A DNA stretch of 64,000 bases from Methylobacterium sp. J-070 (GTDB taxonomy: Bacteria; Pseudomonadota; Alphaproteobacteria; Rhizobiales; Beijerinckiaceae). The notes beneath the pieces were generated by a model. The model did no database searches, was not told the DNA's origin, and worked only from the letters and a program-made list of their open reading frames with translations. This document shows, one piece after another, positions 19,201 through 27,165 of the stretch. The stretch spans positions 1 to 64,000 of the forward strand of contig NZ_JAKSXX010000290.1 in assembly GCF_022829385.1 (NCBI RefSeq). Reading direction: 5' to 3'. The position numbers and the translations under genes were made by a program. Each line of letters begins with the position of its first letter. Within the stretch, counting starts at the first letter, position 1.

Positions 19201-19739
19201 CGCCCCGGCGGGAGGCGGTGAATTTCGACGCCGAGGTGCGGGTCGGCGGGATCGGCCACGCGGTGGCGCAGACCTTGGCGCAGAGGTGGCGGCGCTCGGC
19301 CGCGGAGGCCGGGGGCCTTCCCGGGGATGCCGACGCGCTCCACGACGCGTTCCTCGCCCGGATCGACGCCTGGACCCGGCCGATCCCGGGCAGCCTCGGC
19401 GACGTGCCGCCCGAGGAAGCCAACCGTGATACCGCCGACCCGCCCGCCTTCCGGGCCGTGGACAAGCGGTCCGTCGACCCGGCCGCCTTCACCACGGACG
19501 GGCTGACGCGCCTCGCCGCCGGGATGCCGGCGCCGCCGCCCCCCGCCGCCGCACAGTTCCACATCTATCGCGACGCCGTCGAAGGGCCGGTGTCGCTCGC
19601 CGAACTGGTCGCCCTGGCGCGGTCCGGGATCGTGACCGCCCTGACGCAGATCCATCCCCACGGCGGCCCCTGGATGCCGGCCGCCGCGCTTCCGGACCTC
19701 GCGCCGCTGCTCGCGCCGCCCCCGCCTCCGGCGCGATGA
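16203..19739 (+). CDS. Tubulin/FtsZ-like GTPase (Tubulin_2 type) with C-terminal GYF_2-like domain
   Basis: A 1,178-residue protein. The N-terminus VFVALGGTGMEVLLRLRR (19-36) is the first Rossmann strand and T1 loop. AYLD-type strand FLYVDTD follows, and VVVASVAGGTGSGT (183-196) holds the tubulin/FtsZ signature GGTGSGT that binds GTP phosphates. Next comes VDLFLVLPTGYVGANRDRVFANGAATLSELEY, typical of the large Tubulin_2 family. Residues 350-1100 are a long helical region without a recognised domain. After a PPPPAAA linker, 1119-1170 (FHIYRDAVEGPVSLAEL...) resembles a GYF_2 domain. Related FtsZ-like families have been proposed, from genome context with vWA proteins, to act in membrane remodelling. 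It is the last gene of a four-gene operon. Confidence 0.88.
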   Translation: MDDARRAGGERLLKVRPTVFVALGGTGMEVLLRLRRRILQADWNGARIGALDQFPAAAFLYVDTDTLEAREADRAVATDPLAVKVAFREGETLQKAVNLARYQAERRSYPHIDAWLPARDLSRIDASKGAGQIRAIARLLFFDEARNVIGRLAAKAESVLANVSNEAQLRALGLDTATDLRFVVVASVAGGTGSGTIIDAGYAISSLETPKRPSAVDLFLVLPTGYVGANRDRVFANGAATLSELEYVMRGNPQPPYVERWGDYDRVAPGVARPFTDVYLFDSQNLADQRTRAVGNLYDMIADVLFEDFGNSEFSGRKRSIGVNQTQHKMRKWAPPSPIQADRTALYALTYSALGQAVLATRGSLEFEAAAAEAGLDMVEAFFGVARGRAQRRIPTIEERDRFAADRLDLRFAAYETFPRVLRPAPPGIAEFELVGALLQRSDGTSIQEAVALAADDAVDAIRTELANPRDWAPNLRREAERLRDDILGRTGSGALYGPRGAEVLDARLKLEATWLAEPEGTLPAALYRLLDDQERGGLDFVRALIEGVKDLIEADGGALTRLTAAADTYARLADEMLAEHFSASLSRLEQVRPGLIISRRRDAERYLEQARDDLRGSCVLRIRSLAAREAAGLLRRVSAWLGTRTGRDPETGLARHDGLLGTLNQGHDDVDRLMRALRLAIAEIRNAIDRPSGGTFLVLPSGDLPDLSVPPADRLAWAREAFEGYGGSRALFALLRSEESRGDLVEAVRAMARRRLGPRRARIPSALEALRALPADRQREILELMLLRSMPWINAQFDAFNPSGDQFKTVLAIEGAHAFQAEFGAILRASLPPVLGAGEISVLESGQRGRIVCYCELSGVPLDVLGPLRGDWRSAYAQELDRLDAIPLHNHKDFLRFPDPVAPSAEETEALRETLSLFLRGVCLNLLTRSPDTGLWRFEFESGDWRSVGSERTLRRKLFDRTQRDAIALRLAEREASLSPVQVLALAALFAWTAKRAYAPRREAVNFDAEVRVGGIGHAVAQTLAQRWRRSAAEAGGLPGDADALHDAFLARIDAWTRPIPGSLGDVPPEEANRDTADPPAFRAVDKRSVDPAAFTTDGLTRLAAGMPAPPPPAAAQFHIYRDAVEGPVSLAELVALARSGIVTALTQIHPHGGPWMPAAALPDLAPLLAPPPPPAR

Positions 19740-19747
19740 GGGACGGC

Positions 19748-20659
19748 TCAACCGCGCAGGGCCAGGAGCTGGGCCCGGGCGGCCCGGATTGCCGAGCGTT
19801 CGAAGCGCCCGGCCGACCGGGCGGGGTCGCTCTCCCGGCCGGCCAGAACCGTCCGCCGCAGGGCAACGAGCGCCGGGTCGCCCCAGGCATCGAGGAGGCG
19901 CCCGAACGCAGCGTGGCGCGCCGCATCGAACGGGATCGCCCGGCCAGCCCCATCCCTGACCGGATGGGCCGGGTGGAATCCGCCGCACGGCACCAGACCC
20001 GGCGGGATCGGCGCGGTCGCCGGGTGCGTCCGCCGGAGCGCCAGCAGTTTCGGCAGCACGTGGCTCTGGGGCCCGGGACCGCCGGTGCCGCACCCCGCCT
20101 CCGGCGCGAAGATCTCGATCCGCCCCAGTCGGGTCACGAAGACCCGGTGCGTCTCCGGAGCCGCGAGCGCCGGTCCGGCCGGATTGTCCGGCGAAAGGAT
20201 CGAACGGCCGAGCCCGGACCGCAGGCGGTCGATCAGCGCGGGGTCGGCCACCCGCAGGCAGGCATCCGCCGCTTCGAGACCGAGCCCCAGATCGAACAGG
20301 AGTGCCGCACGATCCTGCGGCCGCACGGCCGCCGCGTCGGCCCCCAGTTCCGTCAGCACCCGGCGCCGGCCCATGGCGCAGGCGGACGCGGGCAGGCACA
20401 GCGCGACCGTCTGGCTCCAGCCGCCCGTGAAGCCGGTCTCGTAGGCGAACGGCCTCAGGTCCGGCGGCACGGCGAGCCTGACCGCGCCGCGGCCTGTGAC
20501 GAGCCCGGACCCGCCCGAATCCAGCCGTTCGACCGGCTCGTCGGGATCTCGGGCGAAGGTCGCGGCGGCGCCGTAGCCGCCGAGGCTCCAGGTGCAGGCC
20601 GGATCGGCGAGCTGCGCGCGCAGCAGAGCCTCCACGGACCGCCGCGGCCCGTCCGTCAT
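19748..20659 (-). CDS. Hypothetical protein convergent with the tubulin-like operon
   Basis: A 303-residue soluble protein; ATG at 20659 is chosen because residues upstream of it are antisense-type composition. It opens MTDGPRRSVEALLRAQLADP, then has a Gly-rich stretch (SLGGYGAAATFARD), a Cys at SACAMGRRRVLTELG, and an arginine-rich C-terminus. The family was not recognised, and no signal or transmembrane segment is seen. It ends eight bases from the stop of the tubulin-like gene, on the opposite strand, so a functional link to that operon is only possible. Confidence 0.7.
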   Translation of the reverse strand: MTDGPRRSVEALLRAQLADPACTWSLGGYGAAATFARDPDEPVERLDSGGSGLVTGRGAVRLAVPPDLRPFAYETGFTGGWSQTVALCLPASACAMGRRRVLTELGADAAAVRPQDRAALLFDLGLGLEAADACLRVADPALIDRLRSGLGRSILSPDNPAGPALAAPETHRVFVTRLGRIEIFAPEAGCGTGGPGPQSHVLPKLLALRRTHPATAPIPPGLVPCGGFHPAHPVRDGAGRAIPFDAARHAAFGRLLDAWGDPALVALRRTVLAGRESDPARSAGRFERSAIRAARAQLLALRG

Positions 20660-20834
20660 CGCCCCTCGCAAGAACGCCCCCGCAGGCGCCACGCCTTGAC
20701 ACGGCCGGCGATTGACCGGAAGTCGCGGGTCGATCATCGAGGTTGAATGCGGCGCAGCGGGCACACGGCTCGGCGCGACCGACGCGGACGCGTCCGCAGG
20801 GCCTCGCGACGGGATCCGCGGGAAGGGCGCTGGC

Positions 20835-21386
20835 ATGGACGTCATCGAGACTGAGATCCCGGACGTGAAGCGCATCGTCCCGAAGCGCTTCGGCGATGCA
20901 CGGGGATGGTTCTCCGAGACGTTTCGCCTGGACGCCATGGAGCGGGCCGGCATCACGGCCACGTTCGTCCAGGACAACCAGTCCTTCTCGGCGCCGAAGG
21001 GCACCATCCGCGGCCTCCACTTCCAGATCGCGCCCCGGGCGCAATCCAAGCTGATCCGCGTCCTCCAAGGGTCGATCCTAGACGTGGCGGTCGACATCCG
21101 CAGCGGCTCGCCGACCTTCGGCAAGTTCGTGACGGCGACGCTCGACGCCGACTCGGGCGAGCAGCTCTACATCCCGCAGGGCTTCGCCCACGGCTTCTGT
21201 ACCCTGACGCCCGACGTCATGGTCGCCTACAAGGTCGACGCGTACTACAGCCCGGAACACGACCGCGCGCTGCTCTGGAACGACCCCGAGATCGGGATCC
21301 CGTGGCCTGTCTCGGATGCGGCCGCGATCCTGTCCGACAAGGATCGCCGCGCTCCGCGTCTCTCCGAACTCGGACCTGCCCTCTGA
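20835..21386 (+). CDS. rfbC: dTDP-4-dehydrorhamnose 3,5-epimerase
   Basis: A 183-residue cupin enzyme (RmlC) for the third step of dTDP-L-rhamnose synthesis. The catalytic His62 lies in TIRGLHFQ and Tyr132 in VAYKVDAYYSPEHD. The expected motifs RGWFSETF and QGFAHGF are present. ATG at 20835 gives the normal family length; the open frame upstream is noncoding. rfbB follows after 205 bases, so rfbC may have its own transcript. Confidence 0.96.
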   Translation: MDVIETEIPDVKRIVPKRFGDARGWFSETFRLDAMERAGITATFVQDNQSFSAPKGTIRGLHFQIAPRAQSKLIRVLQGSILDVAVDIRSGSPTFGKFVTATLDADSGEQLYIPQGFAHGFCTLTPDVMVAYKVDAYYSPEHDRALLWNDPEIGIPWPVSDAAAILSDKDRRAPRLSELGPAL

Positions 21387-21591
21387 GCAGACCCGCACCG
21401 GCTGGCGACGCGTCGTCCGCGCAGGTCCTTGAACGGCCGCAGGTTTTCGCCGCAGGACCGGGGCGCGCGCCGGCCGGACCTGCCGAGGGCACGCTTCCGA
21501 ACCTTGCGGTCCGGCCGCAATTTCGTCACGCCGGCCAGTCTTACGCTGCCCCGTCGTTCAGGTTTAGACTTTTCCGAAGAGGTGACACGCC

Positions 21592-22641
21592 ATGCGCATC
21601 CTGGTGACCGGAGGCTGCGGCTTCATCGGCTCGGCGCTGGTGCTGCACCTCGTCAACGATCTCGGCCACGAGGTCTGCACCCTCGACGCGATGACCTATG
21701 CGGCGAACCCGGTCTCCCTGGCGCCGCTGGCGGACAACCCGCGCCATCACCTCGTCGAAGCCGACATCTGCGACCACGCCGCCGTGCGGAAGGCCTTTGC
21801 CGATTTCCGCCCGCAGGCCGTGATGCATCTGGCCGCCGAGAGCCACGTCGACCGCTCGATCACCGATCCGGGTGCCTTCGTGCGCACCAACGTCATCGGC
21901 ACCCAGACCATGCTGGACGGCGCCCGCGGCCATTACGAGGCCCTTGCCGAGGCCGACAGGAAGGGCTTCCGGTTCCTCCACGTCTCCACCGACGAGGTCT
22001 ACGGCTCGCTGCCGCCGGGCGCCTTCTTCACCGAGGAGAGCCGCTACGACCCGCGCTCGCCCTACTCGGCCTCGAAGGCGGCCTCCGACCACCTCGCCCG
22101 CGCCTGGCACGAGACCTACGGCCTGCCGGTGCTGGTGACGAACTGCTCGAACAATTACGGGCCGCGCCACTTCCCCGAAAAGCTGATCCCGCTGATGATC
22201 CTCAACGCCCTGGAGGGCCGGAAGCTGCCGGTCTACGGCGACGGCCTGAACGAGCGCGACTGGATCCACGTGGAGGATCACGCCAGGGGCCTGGTCGCCG
22301 TGCTGGAGCGCGGCCGGGTGGGCGAGACCTACCTCCTCGGCGGCCGGGCGGTGCGCAACAACCTCGCGGTGGTGAAGGCGCTCTGCGCGGCCTTCGACCG
22401 GCTGCGCCCGCAGAACGCCCCGCACGAGCAGCTGATCAGCTTCGTGGCCGACCGTCCGGGCCACGACCGGCGCTACGCCATCGACTGCACCAAGGCCGAG
22501 ACCGAACTCGGCTGGCGCCCGCAGAAGACCTTCGAGCAGGCGCTGGAGCAGACCGTGGCCTGGTACCTCGAGAACGAGGGCTGGTGGCGCCCGATCCGCG
22601 AGGGCCGGTACAAGGGCGAGCGCCTGGGGCTCAACGCCTGA
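21592..22641 (+). CDS. rfbB: dTDP-glucose 4,6-dehydratase
   Basis: A 349-residue extended SDR (RmlB), second step of dTDP-L-rhamnose synthesis. The NAD motif GGCGFIG is at 7-13, the catalytic T-D-E at 133-135 (HVSTDEVYGSL), and the YxxxK pair Tyr158/Lys162 in PYSASKAASD. NCSNNYGPRHFPEKLIP is a substrate-site signature. The stop overlaps the rfbD start by one base (TGATG). Confidence 0.97.
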   Translation: MRILVTGGCGFIGSALVLHLVNDLGHEVCTLDAMTYAANPVSLAPLADNPRHHLVEADICDHAAVRKAFADFRPQAVMHLAAESHVDRSITDPGAFVRTNVIGTQTMLDGARGHYEALAEADRKGFRFLHVSTDEVYGSLPPGAFFTEESRYDPRSPYSASKAASDHLARAWHETYGLPVLVTNCSNNYGPRHFPEKLIPLMILNALEGRKLPVYGDGLNERDWIHVEDHARGLVAVLERGRVGETYLLGGRAVRNNLAVVKALCAAFDRLRPQNAPHEQLISFVADRPGHDRRYAIDCTKAETELGWRPQKTFEQALEQTVAWYLENEGWWRPIREGRYKGERLGLNA

Positions 22642-23546
22642 TGAACATCCTCGTCCTCGGTGGCGCCGGCCAGGTCGGCACCGAGTTGCAGGCGCTGGCC
22701 TGGCCGGACGGCGTGACGGTCACCGCGCCGAGCCGGGCCGAACTCGACGTCACCGACGCGGACGCCGTGGCGGCGGCGCTCGGCGCGCGGGACTACCGGG
22801 CGGTGATCAACACCGCCGCCTACACGGCCGTCGACAAGGCTGAATCCGAGGTTGTCCCGGCGTGGCGCCTCAACGCGCTCGCTCCGGCGATCCTGGCGGC
22901 CGCCACGGCGGAGCGACAGATCCCGCTCGTCCACGTCTCGACCGACTACGTCTTCGCCGGCACGAAGCCGGAGGGGGCCTACGCCCCCGACGAGCCGATC
23001 GACCCGCAGAGCGTCTACGGGGCCAGCAAGGCCGCCGGGGAACTGGCGGTGCGGACGGCCAATCCGCGGCACGCCATCGTCCGGACCGCCTGGGTGGTGA
23101 GCCCGCACCGCAGCAACTTCGTCAAGACGATGCTGCGGCTCGCCGGCGAGCGCGACGGCCTGACCGTGGTGAACGATCAGCACGGCTGTCCGACCTCCGC
23201 GGCCGACCTCGCCGCCGCGCTGGCGACGATCGCCCGGCGGATGGCCGTAGACGCGGGCGCGCCGACCGGCACGTTCCACTGCGTGAACGCCGGCGCCACC
23301 ACGTGGTGCGGCTTCGCCGAGGCGATCATGGCAGGGGCGGCCAAGCGCGGCGGCCGCTCCGTACCGGTGACGGGCATCCCGACCTCCGCCTATCCGACCC
23401 CGGCCCGGCGGCCGGCCAATTCGCGCCTGTCCACCGACAGCCTCACGGCCGCCTACGGCATCGCGCCGCGGCCCTGGCAGGCGGCGCTCGACGACATCCT
23501 GGACCGGCTCGTCGGGCCGGTCTCAGAGGGAGTTCTGCACCCATGA
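22641..23546 (+). CDS. rfbD: dTDP-4-dehydrorhamnose reductase
   Basis: A 301-residue SDR (RmlD) that reduces dTDP-4-keto-L-rhamnose to dTDP-L-rhamnose. The nucleotide motif GGAGQVG is at 7-13, STDYVFAGTK near 100, and catalytic Tyr126/Lys130 lie in VYGASKAAGE. It starts one base inside the rfbB stop and overlaps rfbA by ATGA, so rfbBDA is translationally coupled. Confidence 0.97.
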   Translation: MNILVLGGAGQVGTELQALAWPDGVTVTAPSRAELDVTDADAVAAALGARDYRAVINTAAYTAVDKAESEVVPAWRLNALAPAILAAATAERQIPLVHVSTDYVFAGTKPEGAYAPDEPIDPQSVYGASKAAGELAVRTANPRHAIVRTAWVVSPHRSNFVKTMLRLAGERDGLTVVNDQHGCPTSAADLAAALATIARRMAVDAGAPTGTFHCVNAGATTWCGFAEAIMAGAAKRGGRSVPVTGIPTSAYPTPARRPANSRLSTDSLTAAYGIAPRPWQAALDDILDRLVGPVSEGVLHP

Positions 23547-24442
23547 AGGGCATCGTTCTGGCCGGCGGCTCCGGCACGCGCCTGCATCCGGCCACGCTGT
23601 CGATCAACAAGCAGCTGCTGCCGGTCTACGACAAGCCGATGATCTACTACCCGGTCTCGGTGTTGATGCTGGCCGGCATCCGCGAGATCCTGATCATCTC
23701 CTCGCCGGAGCACCTCGACAATTACAAGCGCCTGTTCGGCACCGGCGAGCAGTTCGGCCTGAAGTTCTCCTACGCGCTGCAGCCGCGGCCGGAGGGCCTC
23801 GCCCAGGCCTTCGTGATCGGTCGCGCCTTCGTGGGCGACGACGACGTGGCGCTAATCCTCGGCGACAACCTGTTCTTCGGCGCCGGCATGGGCGAGCTGC
23901 TGGAGCGCGCAGCCGCGCGCCGGCAAGGCGCCACGGTCTTCGCCTACCACGTGGACAACCCCCAGGCCTACGGCGTCGTCAATCTCGACAAGTCCGGCCG
24001 GCCGACCAAGATCGTCGAGAAGCCGCAGAACCCGGAATCCACTTGGGCGGTGACCGGCCTGTACTTCTACGACAATCAGGTGCTCGACATCGCCGCCGAC
24101 GTGAAGCCCTCGGCCCGGGGCGAGCTGGAGATCACCAGCGTCAACGAGGCCTATCTGCAGCGTGGGCAGCTGCACGTGGAGCGGATGTCGCGCGGCTACG
24201 CGTGGCTCGACACCGGGACCCATGACAGCCTGCTGGAGGCCAGCGAGTTCGTCCGCACCCTGCAGCATCGCCAGGGGCTTCAGGTCGCCTGCCTGGAGGA
24301 GATCGCCTACCTGCAGGGCTTCATCAGCCGCGACCAGCTCGTGGCCCGCGGCGAGATGTTCGCCAAGACCGCCTACGGCCAGAATCTGCTGCGGCTCTCC
24401 CGCGAGAGCGAGGACGACCTCAGCCTGCGCCGGGGCAAGTAG
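23543..24442 (+). CDS. rfbA: Glucose-1-phosphate thymidylyltransferase
   Basis: A 299-residue nucleotidyltransferase (RmlA), first step of dTDP-L-rhamnose synthesis. The signature GGSGTRLHPAT lies at 8-18, KQLLPVYDKPMIYYP at 23-37, LGDNLFFG in the middle, and GYAWLDTGTHDSLLEA is the sugar-site region. Last gene of rfbBDA; a strong hairpin follows at 24495. Confidence 0.97.
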   Translation: MKGIVLAGGSGTRLHPATLSINKQLLPVYDKPMIYYPVSVLMLAGIREILIISSPEHLDNYKRLFGTGEQFGLKFSYALQPRPEGLAQAFVIGRAFVGDDDVALILGDNLFFGAGMGELLERAAARRQGATVFAYHVDNPQAYGVVNLDKSGRPTKIVEKPQNPESTWAVTGLYFYDNQVLDIAADVKPSARGELEITSVNEAYLQRGQLHVERMSRGYAWLDTGTHDSLLEASEFVRTLQHRQGLQVACLEEIAYLQGFISRDQLVARGEMFAKTAYGQNLLRLSRESEDDLSLRRGK

Positions 24443-24494
24443 CCGTCCTCCGCCGGCGGGGCGACCGGCGGTGTCTGCAGCCGACGCGACGAGG

Positions 24495-24529
24495 CGCTGC
24501 GACGCGGGTCTTCTTCCCGCGTCGCAGCG
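24495..24529. terminator. Perfect 14-bp hairpin between convergent genes, probable bidirectional terminator
   Basis: CGCTGCGACGCGGG (24495-24508) pairs perfectly with CCCGCGTCGCAGCG (24516-24529) around a seven-base loop. No long T-run follows on either strand, but the position between the rfbA stop and the convergent small gene fits a shared terminator. Confidence 0.6.
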
Positions 24530-24559
24530 GTGCGAGGAACGTTGCGGCCGGTCGCCCCG

Positions 24560-24826
24560 CTATTTCGGGCTGCAGCCGATGCAGATTCCGCGCATGAGCT
24601 TGTCGTCCTGCGCCTCCTGCGGGGTGCGCTCGCGCCGGTCGTCCGCCGTCGCGTCGCCCGCGCCGCGGCTCGGCGGCATGACACGCCCGACCGACGAGGC
24701 GTTCGGCGCGGTGGCGGTCGAGGCGGGGCCGCCGCCGGTGCCGGTCTGAGACTGCGCCGCGGCGGCGCCCGCCGCCAGGACCGGCAGCAGGATCGCGAGG
24801 CCGAGAACGTTCATCGGGCGGGTCAT
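24560..24826 (-). CDS. Small exported hypothetical protein
   Basis: An 88-residue protein with a clear signal peptide (MTRPMNVLGLAILLPVLAAG, cleavage after AAAAQ). The mature part is polar, with TG/GGP-rich sequence and a C-terminal MRGICIGCSPK, whose two cysteines could form a disulphide or bind a metal. The family was not recognised. ATG at 24826 was chosen for the signal peptide; ATG at 24814 is equally possible. Confidence 0.65.
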   Translation of the reverse strand: MTRPMNVLGLAILLPVLAAGAAAAQSQTGTGGGPASTATAPNASSVGRVMPPSRGAGDATADDRRERTPQEAQDDKLMRGICIGCSPK

Positions 24827-25136
24827 CTGTCGGGAACTCCAAACCGGGCCTGCAGCAACGTCCCGAAAGATGGCCACCGGCTTTCGGATGGGGCGCCCAC
24901 AGGCCGATCGCAACGCGATCGGGTTCAGGTCCCGAGACGGCGTCGGCCGAGAACGCGGCGCGCCGTCCCGAACCCGATCTCCGGGACGCTCCACTAACGC
25001 GGGTGTGACCATCCGGTTCGACCGCCGGCCCGATCTCCACCTTTGTTCGCCTTTGCAGCGCCGGTGCGGCGCCGTATCAGGGGCCGCGACACTGCCGCCG
25101 ACCCCTGAAGCGTCGAAACCCGGAGCCGCCGCGACG

Positions 25137-26234
25137 ATGCGGGACCCCAACGCGATCGACTTCTGGCGCGGCTTCGCCCTGATCACGATCTTCATCAATC
25201 ACATCCCGGGCAACACCTTCGAGCGCTACACCTTCTCGCAGTACGGCATCTCGGACGCGGCCGAGCTGTTCGTGTTCCTGGCGGGGTGGTCGATCGGCAT
25301 CGCCACGCGCGGCCGCGACGGGATGCCGGAGCCGCCCGGGAAGAGCGTGGTGCGGCTCCTCGCCCGCACCGTCGAGGTCTATCGGGCCCAGATCACCGTG
25401 ATGCTGCTGGCACTGGCGCTCATCGCGGGCGCGGCCTTGCTGCTCGACAACCCGCTCATCCTCGAATGGCACAACGCCGGCAATTTCTTCGCCGACCCGA
25501 TCCAGTCCGTCTGCGGGATGGCCCTGCTGACCTATCAGCTCGGCTACTTCAACATCCTGCCCCTCTACGTGCTGCTGATCGGCATCGCGCCGCTGTTCGT
25601 GCTGGTCGGGCGCTTCAGCCTGCTGGCGGCGCTGGCGCTGTCCGGAAGCGTCTACCTCGCGAGCCTCCTGTTCGAATGGAACCTGCCGTCCTGGCCCGGC
25701 GAGGGCGACTGGTTCTTCGATCCGCTCTGCTGGCAGGTCCTGCTGGTGCTGGGCTTCGTGCTCCAGGGCTGGAACCTGCGCTCCGGCTTCCTGCGCCGCT
25801 GGACGCGGAGGCTGTTCCCGGCGGGCATCGCCATCGTCCTGCTCGGCATCGTCCTGTCCGTGATGGAGATCCGTCCGGATCCGATGGTCGTGCCGGAGCC
25901 GCGGCTGCTGTTCACCTTCGAGAAGACCTACCTGACCCCGGCGCGACTTCTGCATTTTCTGGGGGTATTGTTAGCGTTCGCGCCGCTCTACGCATTGCTG
26001 GCCCCGCGAATCGGCCGCATCGTCGGCTACTTGTCGCAGCTAGGCCGTAACTCCCTGGCTGTCTTCTCGATGGGCTCGATCCTGAGTCTGATCGGGCAGC
26101 TCGTGCGTTTCCAGACCGGCGGCGGCTTGCTGATCGATATGCTGGTCGCCGGCTCGGGCCTGTTCGGGCTCGGGTTCACCGCATGGTTCGTCGAATGGCG
26201 CACCCGCAGCAGATCGTCGAAGTCCCGCGCGTGA
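25137..26234 (+). CDS. OpgC-family integral membrane protein (acyltransferase-3-like)
   Basis: A 365-residue polytopic protein with about ten hydrophobic segments. Its opening RDPNAIDFWRGFALITIFINHIPGN is the OpgC/acyltransferase-3 start, with the family's R-G-F near the first helix and a conserved His just after it. GISDAAELFVFLAGWSIG is the second signature. OpgC proteins add succinyl or similar groups to periplasmic glucans; here the acceptor is more likely the surface polysaccharide made by neighbouring genes (inference). Its TGA overlaps a GTG that could start the next gene. Confidence 0.88.
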   Translation: MRDPNAIDFWRGFALITIFINHIPGNTFERYTFSQYGISDAAELFVFLAGWSIGIATRGRDGMPEPPGKSVVRLLARTVEVYRAQITVMLLALALIAGAALLLDNPLILEWHNAGNFFADPIQSVCGMALLTYQLGYFNILPLYVLLIGIAPLFVLVGRFSLLAALALSGSVYLASLLFEWNLPSWPGEGDWFFDPLCWQVLLVLGFVLQGWNLRSGFLRRWTRRLFPAGIAIVLLGIVLSVMEIRPDPMVVPEPRLLFTFEKTYLTPARLLHFLGVLLAFAPLYALLAPRIGRIVGYLSQLGRNSLAVFSMGSILSLIGQLVRFQTGGGLLIDMLVAGSGLFGLGFTAWFVEWRTRSRSSKSRA

Positions 26235-26278
26235 GCACGGCACGCCGCCATGCGCCGCCCTGCGGGGGGGGCGTCCGC

Positions 26279-27109
26279 ATGCGGGCCCGGGCCTGGCTCG
26301 TCCTCGCGGCCCCGCTCCTCGCCGTCCTCGCCCAGCCGGCCGCCGCGGAGCAGGCCGCCGATCCGGGCGCGAGCGAGCCCGGCCTCTCGCAGGAATGCCG
26401 CGTCCCCGGCGCGCAGCTCTATACGGCGGCCAAGCTCGGCGCCGTCAGGGCGGCGCTCGCCGAGGGCCGGCCCCTCAAGATCCTGGCGATCGGCGGCAGC
26501 GCGGCACCGGGCGCCTCGGCCTCCTATCCGGCCAAGCTGGAGGCGGCGCTGGAGCACGCGCTGCCGAAGGTCGACGTGGTGATCGACCATCGCGGCCTCC
26601 CGGGGGAGGTCGCGTCGGGCGCCGCCGAGCGCCTGCGCACCATGGTCGTCGAGGCCGAGCCCGAACTGGTGGTTTGGCAGGTCGGCACCCACGACGCCAT
26701 CGCCCGTGTGGATGCCGAGGCCTTCGAGAGCGCCCTCAGCGAGGCCGTCGCGTGGATCCGCTCGCACGGGATCGACGTGGTCCTGGTCGACCCGATCTAC
26801 ACCGCCAGCATGGCCGCGGACGTGGACTACAACCGGATCGTCGACGCCGTCCGGACGGTCGCGATCCAGCAGCAGGTGCCGCTGGTGCGCCGCTACGAGG
26901 CCCTGCACTACCTGTCGAGCCGCAGCGACCGGGGCGAAGGCCACATGCTGGGGCGTCAGTTCCGCCTCAACGATCTTGGCCTGCGCTGCATGGCCGAGCA
27001 CGTGGCGCTGACCATCGCCACCTCGCTGACACGGACCGAGACGCCAGAGGAACCGAAGGCCGGTCCCGCCACGCAGCCCTTAACCGGCCCGCAACGCGCC
27101 CCGGGTTAG
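26279..27109 (+). CDS. Exported SGNH/GDSL-like hydrolase
   Basis: About 276 residues with a signal peptide (MRARAWLVLAAPLLAVLAQ). The SGNH fold is suggested by LKILAIGGSAAPGASASYP (block I, Gly-Ser), DHRGLPGEVASG (block II), VVWQVGTHDAIARVD (block III, with the usual Asn as Thr/His) and a late GHML...FRLNDLGLRCMAEH that may hold the Asp/His pair. GTG at 26231 overlaps the previous stop and is an alternative start, but it puts 16 polar residues before the signal peptide. Adjacent to OpgC, it may act on acyl groups of periplasmic or surface glycans. Catalysis is uncertain because block III is atypical. Confidence 0.72.
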   Translation: MRARAWLVLAAPLLAVLAQPAAAEQAADPGASEPGLSQECRVPGAQLYTAAKLGAVRAALAEGRPLKILAIGGSAAPGASASYPAKLEAALEHALPKVDVVIDHRGLPGEVASGAAERLRTMVVEAEPELVVWQVGTHDAIARVDAEAFESALSEAVAWIRSHGIDVVLVDPIYTASMAADVDYNRIVDAVRTVAIQQQVPLVRRYEALHYLSSRSDRGEGHMLGRQFRLNDLGLRCMAEHVALTIATSLTRTETPEEPKAGPATQPLTGPQRAPG

Positions 27110-27165
27110 ACCCGACAACCAGAGGTCGGCGTCCCGCCCGCCTCGGGCCCGGCGCGGAGCCTGTA

